A DNA stretch of 15,444 nt. It comes from Bacilli bacterium (GTDB lineage Bacteria; Bacillota_I; Bacilli_A; RF39; UBA660). The notes under the pieces are model-generated. The model ran no database searches. It was not told where the DNA came from and saw only the letters and a program-made list of their open reading frames with translations. Shown piece after piece: positions 1 to 6,560 of the stretch (position 1 is its first letter; each line of letters starts with the position of its first letter). The position numbers were made by a program, and so were the translations under genes. The stretch is taken from positions 1 through 15,444 of the forward strand of contig JAFZPS010000031.1 of NCBI GenBank assembly GCA_017550205.1, written 5' to 3'.

Positions 1-894
1 GGTGATGAAGTTCTTTTAAATAAAGGAGAACATGCTTCTAATATATTACCTTGGATAATACTAAGTGAAGAAATTGGATTTAAGATTAAATATGTTCCAT
101 TAAATGAAGATTATTCTCTTACTTTAGATAATATTAAGAAAGAAGTTACTCCTAATACTAAAGTTATTAGTTTAGCTATCGTTAGTAATGTTATAGGAGA
201 TGTAAGAGATATTAAATCTATTGGAGAATACTGTAAGTCTAATAATATTATATTTAATGTAGATGGAGCTCAAGGTATTCCTCATATGAAGTTTGATTTT
301 AAAAATAGCAATGTAGACTTTTTAAGTTTTTCAGGACATAAGATGTGTGGACCTACTGGAGTAGGTATATTAGTTGGAAGATATGAATTACTTGAAAAGA
401 TGAAACCAATTATGTATGGTGGAGGAATGAATAGTGTCTTTGAGGAAGATAATTCATATGAGTTAAAAGATATTCCTACTAGATTTGAAGCAGGTACACC
501 AGCAATTGCTGAAGTAATTGGTTTAGGTGAAGCTATTAAGTATTTGATGGGTATAAGTATGGAGAAGATTCATCAACAGGAAATTAATCTTAAGACTTAT
601 TTCCTTGAAAAGGTTAAAGATATAGATAATATAATTATTTATAATAAGAATATTAATAGTGGAATAATAGCTTTTAATATAGATGGAGTATTTGCACAAG
701 ATTCATCGATGTATTTAAATCATTATGGTATTGCAGTACGTGCTGGTAATCATTGTGCTAAGATGTTAAAAGATGAGATGGATATAAAGAATACTGTTAG
801 AATTAGTATGTATTTCTATAATACTTATGAAGAGATTGATAAAGTAATTGAAGTATTAAGGAATAGTAAAGATATATTTAAAGTTATTTTGTAG
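1..894 (+). CDS. sufS: Cysteine desulfurase SufS (partial, 5' end missing)
   Basis: PLP-dependent class V aminotransferase-fold enzyme that takes sulfur from L-cysteine (releasing alanine) for Fe-S cluster assembly in the cytoplasm. The frame is open from base 1 and yields 297 residues; family members have about 400, so roughly the first 110 are outside the window. Visible motifs are GEHASNILPW near the start (family EHHSNxxPW), VDGAQ with the PLP-contacting Asp, SGHKMCGPTGVG with the PLP Lys codon at 340-342, and RAGNHCAKM with the catalytic Cys codon at 754-756. This last motif matches SufS (RAGHHCAQP) better than NifS/IscS, and the sufU gene starts 8 bases after the stop. The stop codon overlaps the SD of sufU, so the two are co-transcribed and probably translationally linked. 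The family assignment is secure; SufS rather than another group II desulfurase rests on the neighbour. Confidence 0.95.
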   Translation, partial: GDEVLLNKGEHASNILPWIILSEEIGFKIKYVPLNEDYSLTLDNIKKEVTPNTKVISLAIVSNVIGDVRDIKSIGEYCKSNNIIFNVDGAQGIPHMKFDFKNSNVDFLSFSGHKMCGPTGVGILVGRYELLEKMKPIMYGGGMNSVFEEDNSYELKDIPTRFEAGTPAIAEVIGLGEAIKYLMGISMEKIHQQEINLKTYFLEKVKDIDNIIIYNKNINSGIIAFNIDGVFAQDSSMYLNHYGIAVRAGNHCAKMLKDEMDIKNTVRISMYFYNTYEEIDKVIEVLRNSKDIFKVIL

Positions 895-902
895 GAGGAT
901 TT

Positions 903-1325
903 ATGAATAGTGAATTAAAAAGAGAAATAATATTTGATAATTATAAAGAACCTACAAATAGAGGGTTAGTAGATGATTCTAGTTATTTAAAGACTAATAC
1001 TCATAGTGATAGTTGTATAGATAATTTAGATTTTATGATGAAGATAGAAGATGGAATTATAAAAGATATTAGATTTGATGGAGAAGCGTGTGCTATTAGT
1101 ACTTCATGTGCATCTATTATGATTAAGTCTTTTATAGGTAAGAGTGTAGATGAAGTTAAAACTATTTTAGAAAATTATATTAACATGATTAATGAAAAGG
1201 AATATAATAAAGATATATTAGGAGAATTAAATGTTTATGATGAAATTAGTAAACAACCTAATAGAAAAAATTGTGCATTACTTCCAATGAATGCAGTTGA
1301 AAAAATGTTAAATGATTTAAAATAG
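903..1325 (+). CDS. sufU: Fe-S assembly scaffold / sulfur-transfer protein SufU
   Basis: Accepts persulfide sulfur from SufS and passes it to the SufBCD scaffold in Gram-positive bacteria; SufU is a zinc protein of the IscU fold. The 140-residue length is normal. The zinc/sulfur ligands are in place: Cys38 and Asp40 in SDSCID, Cys63 in GEACAIS, and Cys124 in RKNCALL. The small insertion between the second and third Cys that separates SufU from IscU is present (about residues 80-120). SD AGGAGG at 893-898 lies 4 bases before the ATG and overlaps the sufS stop. Odd point: the second ligand motif reads CAISTSCAS, with an extra Cys (Cys69) where the family more often has Ser or Ala. sufB often follows sufU, but here an unrelated small gene follows. 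Confidence 0.95.
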   Translation: MNSELKREIIFDNYKEPTNRGLVDDSSYLKTNTHSDSCIDNLDFMMKIEDGIIKDIRFDGEACAISTSCASIMIKSFIGKSVDEVKTILENYINMINEKEYNKDILGELNVYDEISKQPNRKNCALLPMNAVEKMLNDLK

Positions 1326-1333
1326 GAGATTAT

Positions 1334-1837
1334 ATGAAAAATTCAATTATACAGGTTGATAGAATTAAGAAGGCTCAATTAAGATATTTTGATGGTAATG
1401 GTACGGAAATACCTGAGATTGAAGCTTATACAATATTTATTAAGAAAGATGATACATATATAAATCTATTTGATTTTGTGACAGACTGTAATGTATATGA
1501 GAGATTACCTTATAGTAATAATACTCGTGATGGAGAAGATTATGGTACTAAGATAAGATTAGTATGTGGTAAAGAAGAAAAGGGTATTTGCTATGTATTA
1601 GAATCTGGTAAGATGAAGGAACTTAAAAATATTGAGTCTATTTCTTTAATTGATTTATATAAAATTATTTTAGAATCAAAAGATTTTTATTTTGATAGAA
1701 AAGATATAATTAATGCTTATCCTCATCTGCTAAGTCATCGTGAAAAAAAGAAGATACTTGAAAAGGATGATATTATGATGAATAAGTTATTTGAGTATTT
1801 TAATGAAAAGGAATTAGAAAAAACTTATAAAAAATAA
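1334..1837 (+). CDS. Hypothetical protein, last gene of the suf operon
   Basis: A 167-residue protein that I do not recognise. It starts 8 bases after sufU with SD TAGGAGAT overlapping the sufU stop, and the operon's terminator follows, so it is co-transcribed with sufS-sufU. No signal peptide or membrane helix is visible. The first 100 residues look beta-rich (alternating hydrophobics, for example QLRYFDGNG, EAYTIFIKK, KIRLVCGKE, GICYVLES). The remainder is helical and very Lys/Glu-rich (SHREKKKILEKDD ... KELEKTYKK). It has only two Cys (near residues 49 and 78) plus one in GICYV, with no CxxC pair, so nothing directly indicates metal binding. A role in Fe-S assembly is only guilt by association. 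Confidence 0.85.
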   Translation: MKNSIIQVDRIKKAQLRYFDGNGTEIPEIEAYTIFIKKDDTYINLFDFVTDCNVYERLPYSNNTRDGEDYGTKIRLVCGKEEKGICYVLESGKMKELKNIESISLIDLYKIILESKDFYFDRKDIINAYPHLLSHREKKKILEKDDIMMNKLFEYFNEKELEKTYKK

Positions 1838-1878
1838 TTTTTTATAAAACTTGTTTTTTGAAATTATATTAGTATATT

Positions 1879-1914
1879 AAAAAAGAAAATTTGCTTAAGA
1901 GATTTTCTTTTTTT
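1879..1914 (+). terminator. Intrinsic terminator of the suf operon
   Basis: Perfect 12-bp stem, 1879-1890 (AAAAAAGAAAAT) with 1902-1913 (ATTTTCTTTTTT), around an 11-nt loop. The right arm is itself the T-tract, so on paper the hairpin looks bidirectional. It lies about 40 bases after the stop of the hypothetical gene and about 90 before ssb. Confidence 0.85.
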
Positions 1915-1951
1915 GTGTAATTTTTTATTATAAAAAATAAAAAATGGAGGT

Positions 1952-1980
1952 TTGCATAGAATTTAATTATTTATTAATAT
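1952..1980 (+). promoter_or_regulatory. Candidate promoter of ssb
   Basis: TTGCAT (1952-1957) and TAATAT (1975-1980) are separated by 17 bases, an acceptable sigma-A type pair located after the suf terminator and before ssb. Both hexamers are imperfect. If it is used, the transcript begins near 1987 with a very short leader that contains only the SD. Confidence 0.4.
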
Positions 1981-2003
1981 ACCTCTTCGAAAGGAGGTGA
2001 TCT
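1981..2003 (+). promoter_or_regulatory. Very strong SD of ssb within a possible hairpin
   Basis: AAAGGAGGTGATCT (1990-2003), immediately before the ATG, is an almost complete complement of the 3' end of 16S rRNA, much longer than other SDs here. ACCTCTT (1981-1987) can pair with AAGGAGGT (1992-1998; 7 bp including one G-T pair, loop CGAA) and would hide it. A second GGAGGT at 1946-1951 could pair with the same ACCTC instead. Whether 1946-1985 is transcribed depends on which promoter is used. Confidence 0.5.
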
Positions 2004-2339
2004 ATGCTTAATCAAATAATTTTAGTAGGTAGGTTGACTAGAGATATTACTGTTAATAAATCAGAAAATGGGGTTAAGGTTGCTACTATATCTATTGCTG
2101 TTCCTAGAAGTTTTAAGAATGTTGAAGGTGTGTATGATACTGATTTTATTGATTGTGTTGTTTTTGATCTTGTTGCTGAAAATACTAGTGAATATTGCAA
2201 TAAAGGTGATATTGTAGGAATAAAAGGGCGTGTTCAATCTAAGAGTATTGAATTAGAAGAAGGCAAAAAAGAAAATAAATTAGAAATCATATGTGAGAAA
2301 ATCACATTTTTATCTAGTAAACCTAAAGAAGAAGAGTAA
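2004..2339 (+). CDS. ssb: Single-stranded DNA-binding protein (short form)
   Basis: OB-fold protein that coats ssDNA during replication, repair or uptake. The N-terminal MLNQIILVGRLTRD is the classic SSB opening, followed by KVATISIAVPRSFKN, DTDFIDCVVFD and the GDIVGIKGRVQSKS strand, covering the whole OB fold. It has 111 residues, shorter than the 160-180 of housekeeping SSBs. The Gly/Gln-rich linker is absent, and it ends in KPKEEE instead of the acidic DDDxPF tip that recruits partner proteins. In size it resembles B. subtilis SsbB (about 113 residues, competence-linked). It is monocistronic, not between rpsF and rpsR, so a full-length copy probably exists elsewhere. The last codons form half of the terminator stem. 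Confidence 0.92.
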   Translation: MLNQIILVGRLTRDITVNKSENGVKVATISIAVPRSFKNVEGVYDTDFIDCVVFDLVAENTSEYCNKGDIVGIKGRVQSKSIELEEGKKENKLEIICEKITFLSSKPKEEE

Positions 2340-2353
2340 TCTCTTCTTTTTTT
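2329..2353 (+). terminator. Intrinsic terminator of ssb, overlapping its stop codon
   Basis: AAGAAGAG (2329-2336) pairs perfectly with CTCTTCTT (2341-2348). The four-base loop TAAT contains the ssb stop, and T continues to 2353. The left arm is the last codons of ssb. Confidence 0.85.
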
Positions 2354-2354
2354 A

Positions 2355-2383
2355 TTTATCTTTTTTATTTGTTTTGATATAAT
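2355..2383 (+). promoter_or_regulatory. Promoter of the GNAT-pdp operon
   Basis: Extended -10 TGATATAAT (2375-2383) with a perfect TATAAT. The hexamer 17 bases upstream, TTTATC (2355-2360), matches TTGACA weakly, as is usual when the extended -10 TGn is present. It starts right after the ssb terminator. Confidence 0.7.
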
Positions 2384-2404
2384 TAAATAAAAGTAGGTGT
2401 TAAT

Positions 2405-2818
2405 ATGGATATTAAAGTAAGAGAATATGAGAAATATGATTTTGATGGTGTTAATATTATGCTTTATGAAGCATTTCGTAGATTAAAAAAGATTGATATT
2501 TCTGAAAATGATAATTTCCATGAGATAGTTGCTGAATGTAATGGACGTGTTGTTGGATATTTACTTCTTACTAAGGTATTAAATCCTATTAGAAATAGAC
2601 ATTATTATGTAATAGATTATGTTTGTGTAATTAGAGATTATAGGGGTTATGGTGTTGGTGAAAAAATGTTAAATTATGCTGAGGAATATGCTAGACATTG
2701 TGGAGGAATGTATTTACAACTTACTTGTAGATGGACTAGGGTAGAAGCTCATAGACTATATGAAAAATGTGGATTTATAAAAAGAGAATCTGATATATAT
2801 AGGAAGGAACTAATATGA
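2405..2818 (+). CDS. GNAT family N-acetyltransferase
   Basis: Cytoplasmic acetyl-CoA-dependent N-acyltransferase of 137 residues, a single GNAT domain. The acetyl-CoA pyrophosphate loop (motif A) is R80-GYGVG-85, preceded by the beta-4 strand DYVCVIRDYR. Motif B follows as the C-terminal QLTCRWTRVEAHRLYEKCGF, with the usual Tyr near the active site and the 'HRLYEKCGF' signature. The substrate cannot be read from sequence. SD AGTAGGTG precedes the ATG. The stop overlaps the start of the phosphorylase gene (ATGA, 2815-2818), so the two are translationally coupled. No link between a small-molecule or protein acetyltransferase and nucleoside salvage is obvious. Confidence 0.92.
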   Translation: MDIKVREYEKYDFDGVNIMLYEAFRRLKKIDISENDNFHEIVAECNGRVVGYLLLTKVLNPIRNRHYYVIDYVCVIRDYRGYGVGEKMLNYAEEYARHCGGMYLQLTCRWTRVEAHRLYEKCGFIKRESDIYRKELI

Positions 2819-4041
2819 TACTAGATATAATTGATAAAAAGAGGTTAGGCAAAGAATTAAGCTATAAGGAATTAGATTATTTTTTTAATGGTTATTTAGA
2901 TGGGGACGTTTGCGATTATCAGATGTCTGCTTTTTTGATGGCTGTTTGTATTAATGGTATGACTGATGAAGAAGTGTTTGCTTTAACTAAGATATTTATC
3001 GATAGTGGTGATTGTTTAGAGTTTTCTAATATAGATGGTATTAAAGTTGATAAGCATTCTACTGGTGGAATAGGGGATAAAACTACTTTAGTCATTGCTC
3101 CTATAGTTGCTAGTTTAGGTATTCCTGTTATTAAGATGAGTGGAAGAGGACTAGGTTATACTGGTGGTACTATAGATAAACTTGAAAGTATTAAAGGTTA
3201 TAATGTTAATTTAGGTGAAAAAGAAATTGTTAAACAAGTTAAAGATATAGGTATTGTAATTACAGGTCAAACAGCTGATTTAGTTCCTATGGATAAAGTT
3301 ATTTATGCTTTAAGAGATGTTACTAGTACTGTTAAGTCAATACCTTTAATAGCTTCATCTATTATGAGTAAAAAGATTGCTGGTGGGGCTGATAAGATAT
3401 TAATAGATATTAAAGTAGGTAATGGGGCGCTTTTAGATACTAAAGAAGAAGCAGAAAAACTTAGTGAATTAATGATAAAGATTGGTAAAATTTATGATAG
3501 AGAAGTTAGATGTATATTTAGTGATATGGATACTCCTTTAGGATATAGTGTAGGAAATAGTTTAGAGGTTTTAGAAGCAATAGATGTATTAAAAGGCAAA
3601 GAAACATCTAATAATTTTGCTGATTTGTGTATAGATTTGGCTAGTGAAATGGCTAGTATGGCACTTAGTATTTCTAAGGAAGAAGCTATTAATAAAGTAC
3701 TTAATAGTATTAAAGATGGATCTGCATATAATAAGTTTTTAGAATTAGTTAAGGCTCAAGGTGGAGATATTAATAATATAAAAGTTAGTAATAAAAGATA
3801 TACAATTAAAGCACATAAAAATGGTACTTTAAAAAAGATAGATGCATTGGAAGTAGGTAAACTTTCTTTGGAATTAGGTGCGGGAAAGAAAAGTATTAAA
3901 GATAAGATTGATTATAGTGTTGGGGTAAAACTTGAAAAATTAGTTGGTGATAAAGTAAGAAAAGGAGATATTCTTGCTACTTTATATATTAATGGTAAAA
4001 TTCCTAATATTGATGTTGATAGGATTTTTACAATTATATAA
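2815..4041 (+). CDS. pdp: Pyrimidine-nucleoside phosphorylase (Pdp/DeoA family)
   Basis: Cleaves uridine, thymidine or deoxyuridine with phosphate to give the base and (deoxy)ribose-1-phosphate, in pyrimidine salvage. The family signature and phosphate site K80-HSTGG-85 are followed by IGDKTTLV and SGRGLGYTGGTIDKLES. The base-binding residues of E. coli DeoA (Arg171, Ser186, Lys190) correspond at a constant offset of four to Arg167, Ser182 and Lys186 here, in YALRDVTSTVKSIPL ... SSIMSKK. The 408 residues cover the all-alpha domain (about 1-65 and 160-190), the alpha/beta domain and a C-terminal domain slightly shorter than in B. subtilis Pdp (about 430). Firmicute enzymes of this type usually accept both uridine and thymidine, so Pdp is preferred over DeoA; sequence alone does not settle it. 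The start is fixed by the ATGA overlap with the GNAT gene. Confidence 0.94.
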   Translation: MILDIIDKKRLGKELSYKELDYFFNGYLDGDVCDYQMSAFLMAVCINGMTDEEVFALTKIFIDSGDCLEFSNIDGIKVDKHSTGGIGDKTTLVIAPIVASLGIPVIKMSGRGLGYTGGTIDKLESIKGYNVNLGEKEIVKQVKDIGIVITGQTADLVPMDKVIYALRDVTSTVKSIPLIASSIMSKKIAGGADKILIDIKVGNGALLDTKEEAEKLSELMIKIGKIYDREVRCIFSDMDTPLGYSVGNSLEVLEAIDVLKGKETSNNFADLCIDLASEMASMALSISKEEAINKVLNSIKDGSAYNKFLELVKAQGGDINNIKVSNKRYTIKAHKNGTLKKIDALEVGKLSLELGAGKKSIKDKIDYSVGVKLEKLVGDKVRKGDILATLYINGKIPNIDVDRIFTII

Positions 4042-4067
4042 AAAAATGTTTGAAAATGTTGTTTTTA

Positions 4068-4076
4068 TGATATAAT
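4068..4076 (+). promoter_or_regulatory. Extended -10 promoter of the surface-protein operon
   Basis: TGATATAAT (4068-4076) is a consensus extended -10. TTGAAA (4050-4055) is only 15 bases upstream and may act as a suboptimal -35. No clear terminator separates pdp (stop at 4041) from it, so some read-through from pdp is possible. The predicted start of transcription near 4083 leaves a leader of about 20 bases. Confidence 0.7.
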
Positions 4077-4102
4077 ACAAGTATAAGGTAAGGTGATTAA
4101 TC

Positions 4103-5323
4103 GTGGAAAAAATTTATATGGAAGATAATAATCAGAAGAAAGGAAAGAAAAATATTATAGATACATCTGTAGTATTATCGTTTGTAGTTGCAATTTTTGC
4201 AGTATTTTCACTAATTATGGCTGGTGCATCAACAATGCAAAAATCAGGCATAAGTTATGCTGCACCAAATGCATTACCTGATGAGTTTGCTTTTAAATAT
4301 TTGAATGGTGGTGTAGTTGGAGGAGAAGCTGCTGGAGACTTTGTTATTGGTAGTGTTCCAGGAACAAGTAAAATGTTTGCAGTTAATCTATATACAGCAA
4401 ATAATGATCCAAGTAGTCCAGTTTTCTGTGTAGAACATAATAATCAAAATATTGATGATGGTGTTTTATATTCAAGTGATGGAGCTATCAATGATTATGG
4501 ACTTCTTTATATATTAAATAATAGTTTTGCTAACGGAATTAGATTAACTACTGTAGAAAATAATTCTACATATGTTGAAAGTTGGATAACTCAAACTGCT
4601 GTATGGTTATATTTATATGAAAAAGAGGGTGGAGCTTCTGTTCCAGCATCTTCAAAGAATTATTTAACTGCAGATGAAGTATCAGCAATTAAAAGTGCAA
4701 CTAAATTAACAGCATATGATAAAAATAATAGTGAAATAGCTGTTGTTTACGACGGAGAAAATTTATATGAAAAATATATTAAAGGATTAGTAGAAAAAGC
4801 TAAAACTGCTAGTGATTTAGTAACTGTAAAAGTAACTAAAGCAAATAATGAATTATCACAAACTGTAGATAAGAAATTTTATGAATCAGCAATGATTACT
4901 GTAACTGGTGATCCATCAAGTGCATTAGAAAGATATAAAGTTACATTATCTGGAATTGATGGTGCATTTGCTGTTGATGAAGATGGACAAAAATTAAGTG
5001 ATGTAGTTAATGCTAATACAAGATTCTATGTTAGAATTCCTGCTGAAAAAATTACAGAGGAAGTTCAAAAAGTAATTGTTACAGTAGATGGTACATTTAA
5101 AACACTTGAAGGTAATTACTATATAGCTGGTGATCATCAAAAAGTTGTAACAGTAAAAGCTTCAAGTAAAGTAGTTTCTGGTGGTACTGAAGTTGAATTT
5201 GTAGGTACTGCTGATACAGGTATGAGTTCAATTCAAACAATTTACTTTATTGGATTAATTATATTATTATGTGGTGTTGGTATTGTTTATGCGAATGCTA
5301 AACCTGTTCAAGTTAAACAATAA
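4103..5323 (+). CDS. Cell-surface adhesin with a Cys-Gln thioester (TQxA) domain
   Basis: Secreted, wall-attached protein of 406 residues. The GTG start follows SD AGGTGAT (4091-4097) by 5 bases; the next ATG (4118) has no SD. A basic N-terminus precedes a hydrophobic segment (about 22-44), a probable long signal peptide ending near the Ala-rich SYAAPNA. The thioester domain covers about 60-175: Cys109 in VFCVEH and Gln164 in TQTAVW match the two family motifs whose side chains form an intramolecular thioester able to bind host or surface amines. Cys109 is the only Cys in the mature ectodomain. Residues 180-365 look like one or two beta domains. The C-terminus has GTADTG (368-373), a hydrophobic helix (379-397) and a short tail with two Lys. 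This is a sorting-signal layout, but lacks the Pro of LPxTG. A-ending codons (gca, aca, cca) dominate, unlike neighbours, suggesting high expression. Confidence 0.88.
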   Translation: MEKIYMEDNNQKKGKKNIIDTSVVLSFVVAIFAVFSLIMAGASTMQKSGISYAAPNALPDEFAFKYLNGGVVGGEAAGDFVIGSVPGTSKMFAVNLYTANNDPSSPVFCVEHNNQNIDDGVLYSSDGAINDYGLLYILNNSFANGIRLTTVENNSTYVESWITQTAVWLYLYEKEGGASVPASSKNYLTADEVSAIKSATKLTAYDKNNSEIAVVYDGENLYEKYIKGLVEKAKTASDLVTVKVTKANNELSQTVDKKFYESAMITVTGDPSSALERYKVTLSGIDGAFAVDEDGQKLSDVVNANTRFYVRIPAEKITEEVQKVIVTVDGTFKTLEGNYYIAGDHQKVVTVKASSKVVSGGTEVEFVGTADTGMSSIQTIYFIGLIILLCGVGIVYANAKPVQVKQ

Positions 5324-5948
5324 GTTTAAGAGGAGCCATGCCTTAATAATTGGCTCTTTCTTTGTTTTTATAGGTATTCTTGCTTTATCATGGAATTATC
5401 TTTCAACGATGAAACGTGATGTATATGAAGAAATGAGAATAGCTATGATGGATGATATTTCTACAGGTGAAGAAGAAGTAATTGAAAATATACCTGTAGT
5501 AGAAAATGTTTCAAAAAAGGATAATAATAATAATTATGTAGTTGATTATAGTAAATATTTGGGTGTACTTGAGATACCAAGAATTGGATTAAAAAGAGGT
5601 TTTTATAATACAGATTCTAAATATAACAAAGTAGATTATAATGTAACTATGATAGGAGGTTCACAACTTCCTGATGTTGTTAATGGTAATTTAATACTTA
5701 TGGCACATTCTGGAGATGCTTATATTTCATATTTTGCATATCTTTGGATGATTGGTATAGGTGATCATGCATATGTTACATATAATGGTAGAAAATATGA
5801 TTATCAAGTAGTTAATATATATGATGTTGAAAAGAATGGTATAGCTGTAATTAAAAGAAATACAGAAAGAACTACTCTTACATTGATTACTTGTACAAAG
5901 GATAATGCATTTTCTCAAACAATTTATATTTTAGAACTGGTTGGCTAA
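5289..5948 (+). CDS. Sortase (transpeptidase) for the adjacent surface protein
   Basis: Membrane-bound Cys transpeptidase that cuts sorting signals and joins the protein to peptidoglycan. With the ATG at 5289 it has 219 residues: a basic N-terminus, one membrane helix (about 18-38), an acidic low-complexity linker (60-85), then the sortase beta-barrel starting LGVLEIPRIGLKRG. Catalytic His140 lies in LMAHSGD and Cys202 in TLITCTKDN. The position normally held by the catalytic Arg, just before the last strand, is Gln210 (FSQTIYILEL). Start choice is uncertain: every in-frame ATG/GTG/TTG upstream of the membrane helix (5271-5295) lies inside the end of the adhesin gene, giving an overlap of about 30-50 bases. 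The good SD AGAGGAG at 5329-5335 has no usable in-frame start after it. The pairing with the adhesin suggests a dedicated housekeeping or adhesin-specific enzyme. Confidence 0.85.
   Translation: MRMLNLFKLNNKFKRSHALIIGSFFVFIGILALSWNYLSTMKRDVYEEMRIAMMDDISTGEEEVIENIPVVENVSKKDNNNNYVVDYSKYLGVLEIPRIGLKRGFYNTDSKYNKVDYNVTMIGGSQLPDVVNGNLILMAHSGDAYISYFAYLWMIGIGDHAYVTYNGRKYDYQVVNIYDVEKNGIAVIKRNTERTTLTLITCTKDNAFSQTIYILELVG
5330..5370 (+). terminator. Terminator-like hairpin after the adhesin stop, inside the sortase 5' region
   Basis: GAGCCA (5333-5338) pairs with TGGCTC (5351-5356) and extends outward by G-T, A-T and G-T pairs; loop 12 nt. A T-rich run (5357-5369) follows. It begins 7 bases after the adhesin stop. 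Because the sortase frame runs through it, it may act as a partial terminator that lowers sortase relative to adhesin. It is weaker than the other terminators in the window. Confidence 0.5.
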
Positions 5949-5960
5949 GAGGGTGATAAA

Positions 5961-6533
5961 ATGAATTTGTCTTTAATTGATAAGATTGGAACTATATTTA
6001 AATATATATTTTCATCTTTTCTTTCTATAGAAATGTTCGTTTTATCTATTCTATTATTTTTGATTTTAGTTATTAATTTAAAAAGAAAAAATACCTTTGT
6101 TCAAATGATAGCTATAGGTATTTATATAGGTTTTATTATAGGAATATTTGTTAGTTATACTACTTATGTTAAAACATGTGTAGATTCATTTATAAAAGGT
6201 GTTATGAATTATATTTATTTTCCTTCAACTATAGTTTATTTCTTTATAATAGTTTTTGTAACTATTATGATATTAATTACATTGTATAGTAGAAGATTAA
6301 CTATGTTTAAGAAAATAATTAATTATCTATTCTTTAGTATTTTATATTTCCTATTTATGTCTTTTATAGCATTAGGTGCTTATTATGGAATAGATTTAGC
6401 TGAGACTAATGTCTTATACCAAAATGATATTATATTGTCTATAGTACAGATTAGTAATTTATTATTACTAATATGGTTAATATATACTGGTTTTTATCAT
6501 TTATATAGGTATTTTAAAAAGAAATATGATTAA
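5961..6533 (+). CDS. Five-helix integral membrane protein, unknown function
   Basis: A 190-residue protein that I do not recognise. About five hydrophobic helices are visible (roughly residues 18-40, 47-66, 82-107, 121-142 and 156-178), with Lys/Arg-rich cytoplasmic-looking turns (LKRKN, SRRLTMFKK) and a basic C-terminus (YRYFKKKYD). No catalytic motif, conserved charged residue inside a helix or substrate-binding signature is apparent. The SD AGAGGGTGAT overlaps the end of the sortase gene, and the ATG lies 12 bases after the sortase stop, so it belongs to the adhesin-sortase operon. A role in assembly, export or anchoring of the surface protein is inference from position only. Confidence 0.85.
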   Translation: MNLSLIDKIGTIFKYIFSSFLSIEMFVLSILLFLILVINLKRKNTFVQMIAIGIYIGFIIGIFVSYTTYVKTCVDSFIKGVMNYIYFPSTIVYFFIIVFVTIMILITLYSRRLTMFKKIINYLFFSILYFLFMSFIALGAYYGIDLAETNVLYQNDIILSIVQISNLLLLIWLIYTGFYHLYRYFKKKYD

Positions 6534-6534
6534 A

Positions 6535-6560
6535 AAAAGATTGGTTTTTACCAATCTTTT
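6535..6560. terminator. Bidirectional terminator between convergent genes
   Basis: AAAAGATTGGT (6535-6545) pairs perfectly with ACCAATCTTTT (6550-6560) around TTTT. Flanking A and T runs give a T-tract on both strands, so it can end both the surface operon and the minus-strand vanY-like gene, whose stop codon (6548-6550) lies in the hairpin. Confidence 0.88.

Noticed and set aside
1944..2000. An 18-codon upstream reading frame (ATG 1944, TGA 1998-2000) ending within the ssb SD, possible leader peptide
   Set aside because: No SD precedes its ATG, it overlaps a plausible promoter, and the amino-acid sequence shows no run of one residue that would suggest attenuation.
5338..5346. ATG directly after SD AGAGGAG as the sortase start
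   Set aside because: It is out of frame with the sortase and runs into TAA after two codons.
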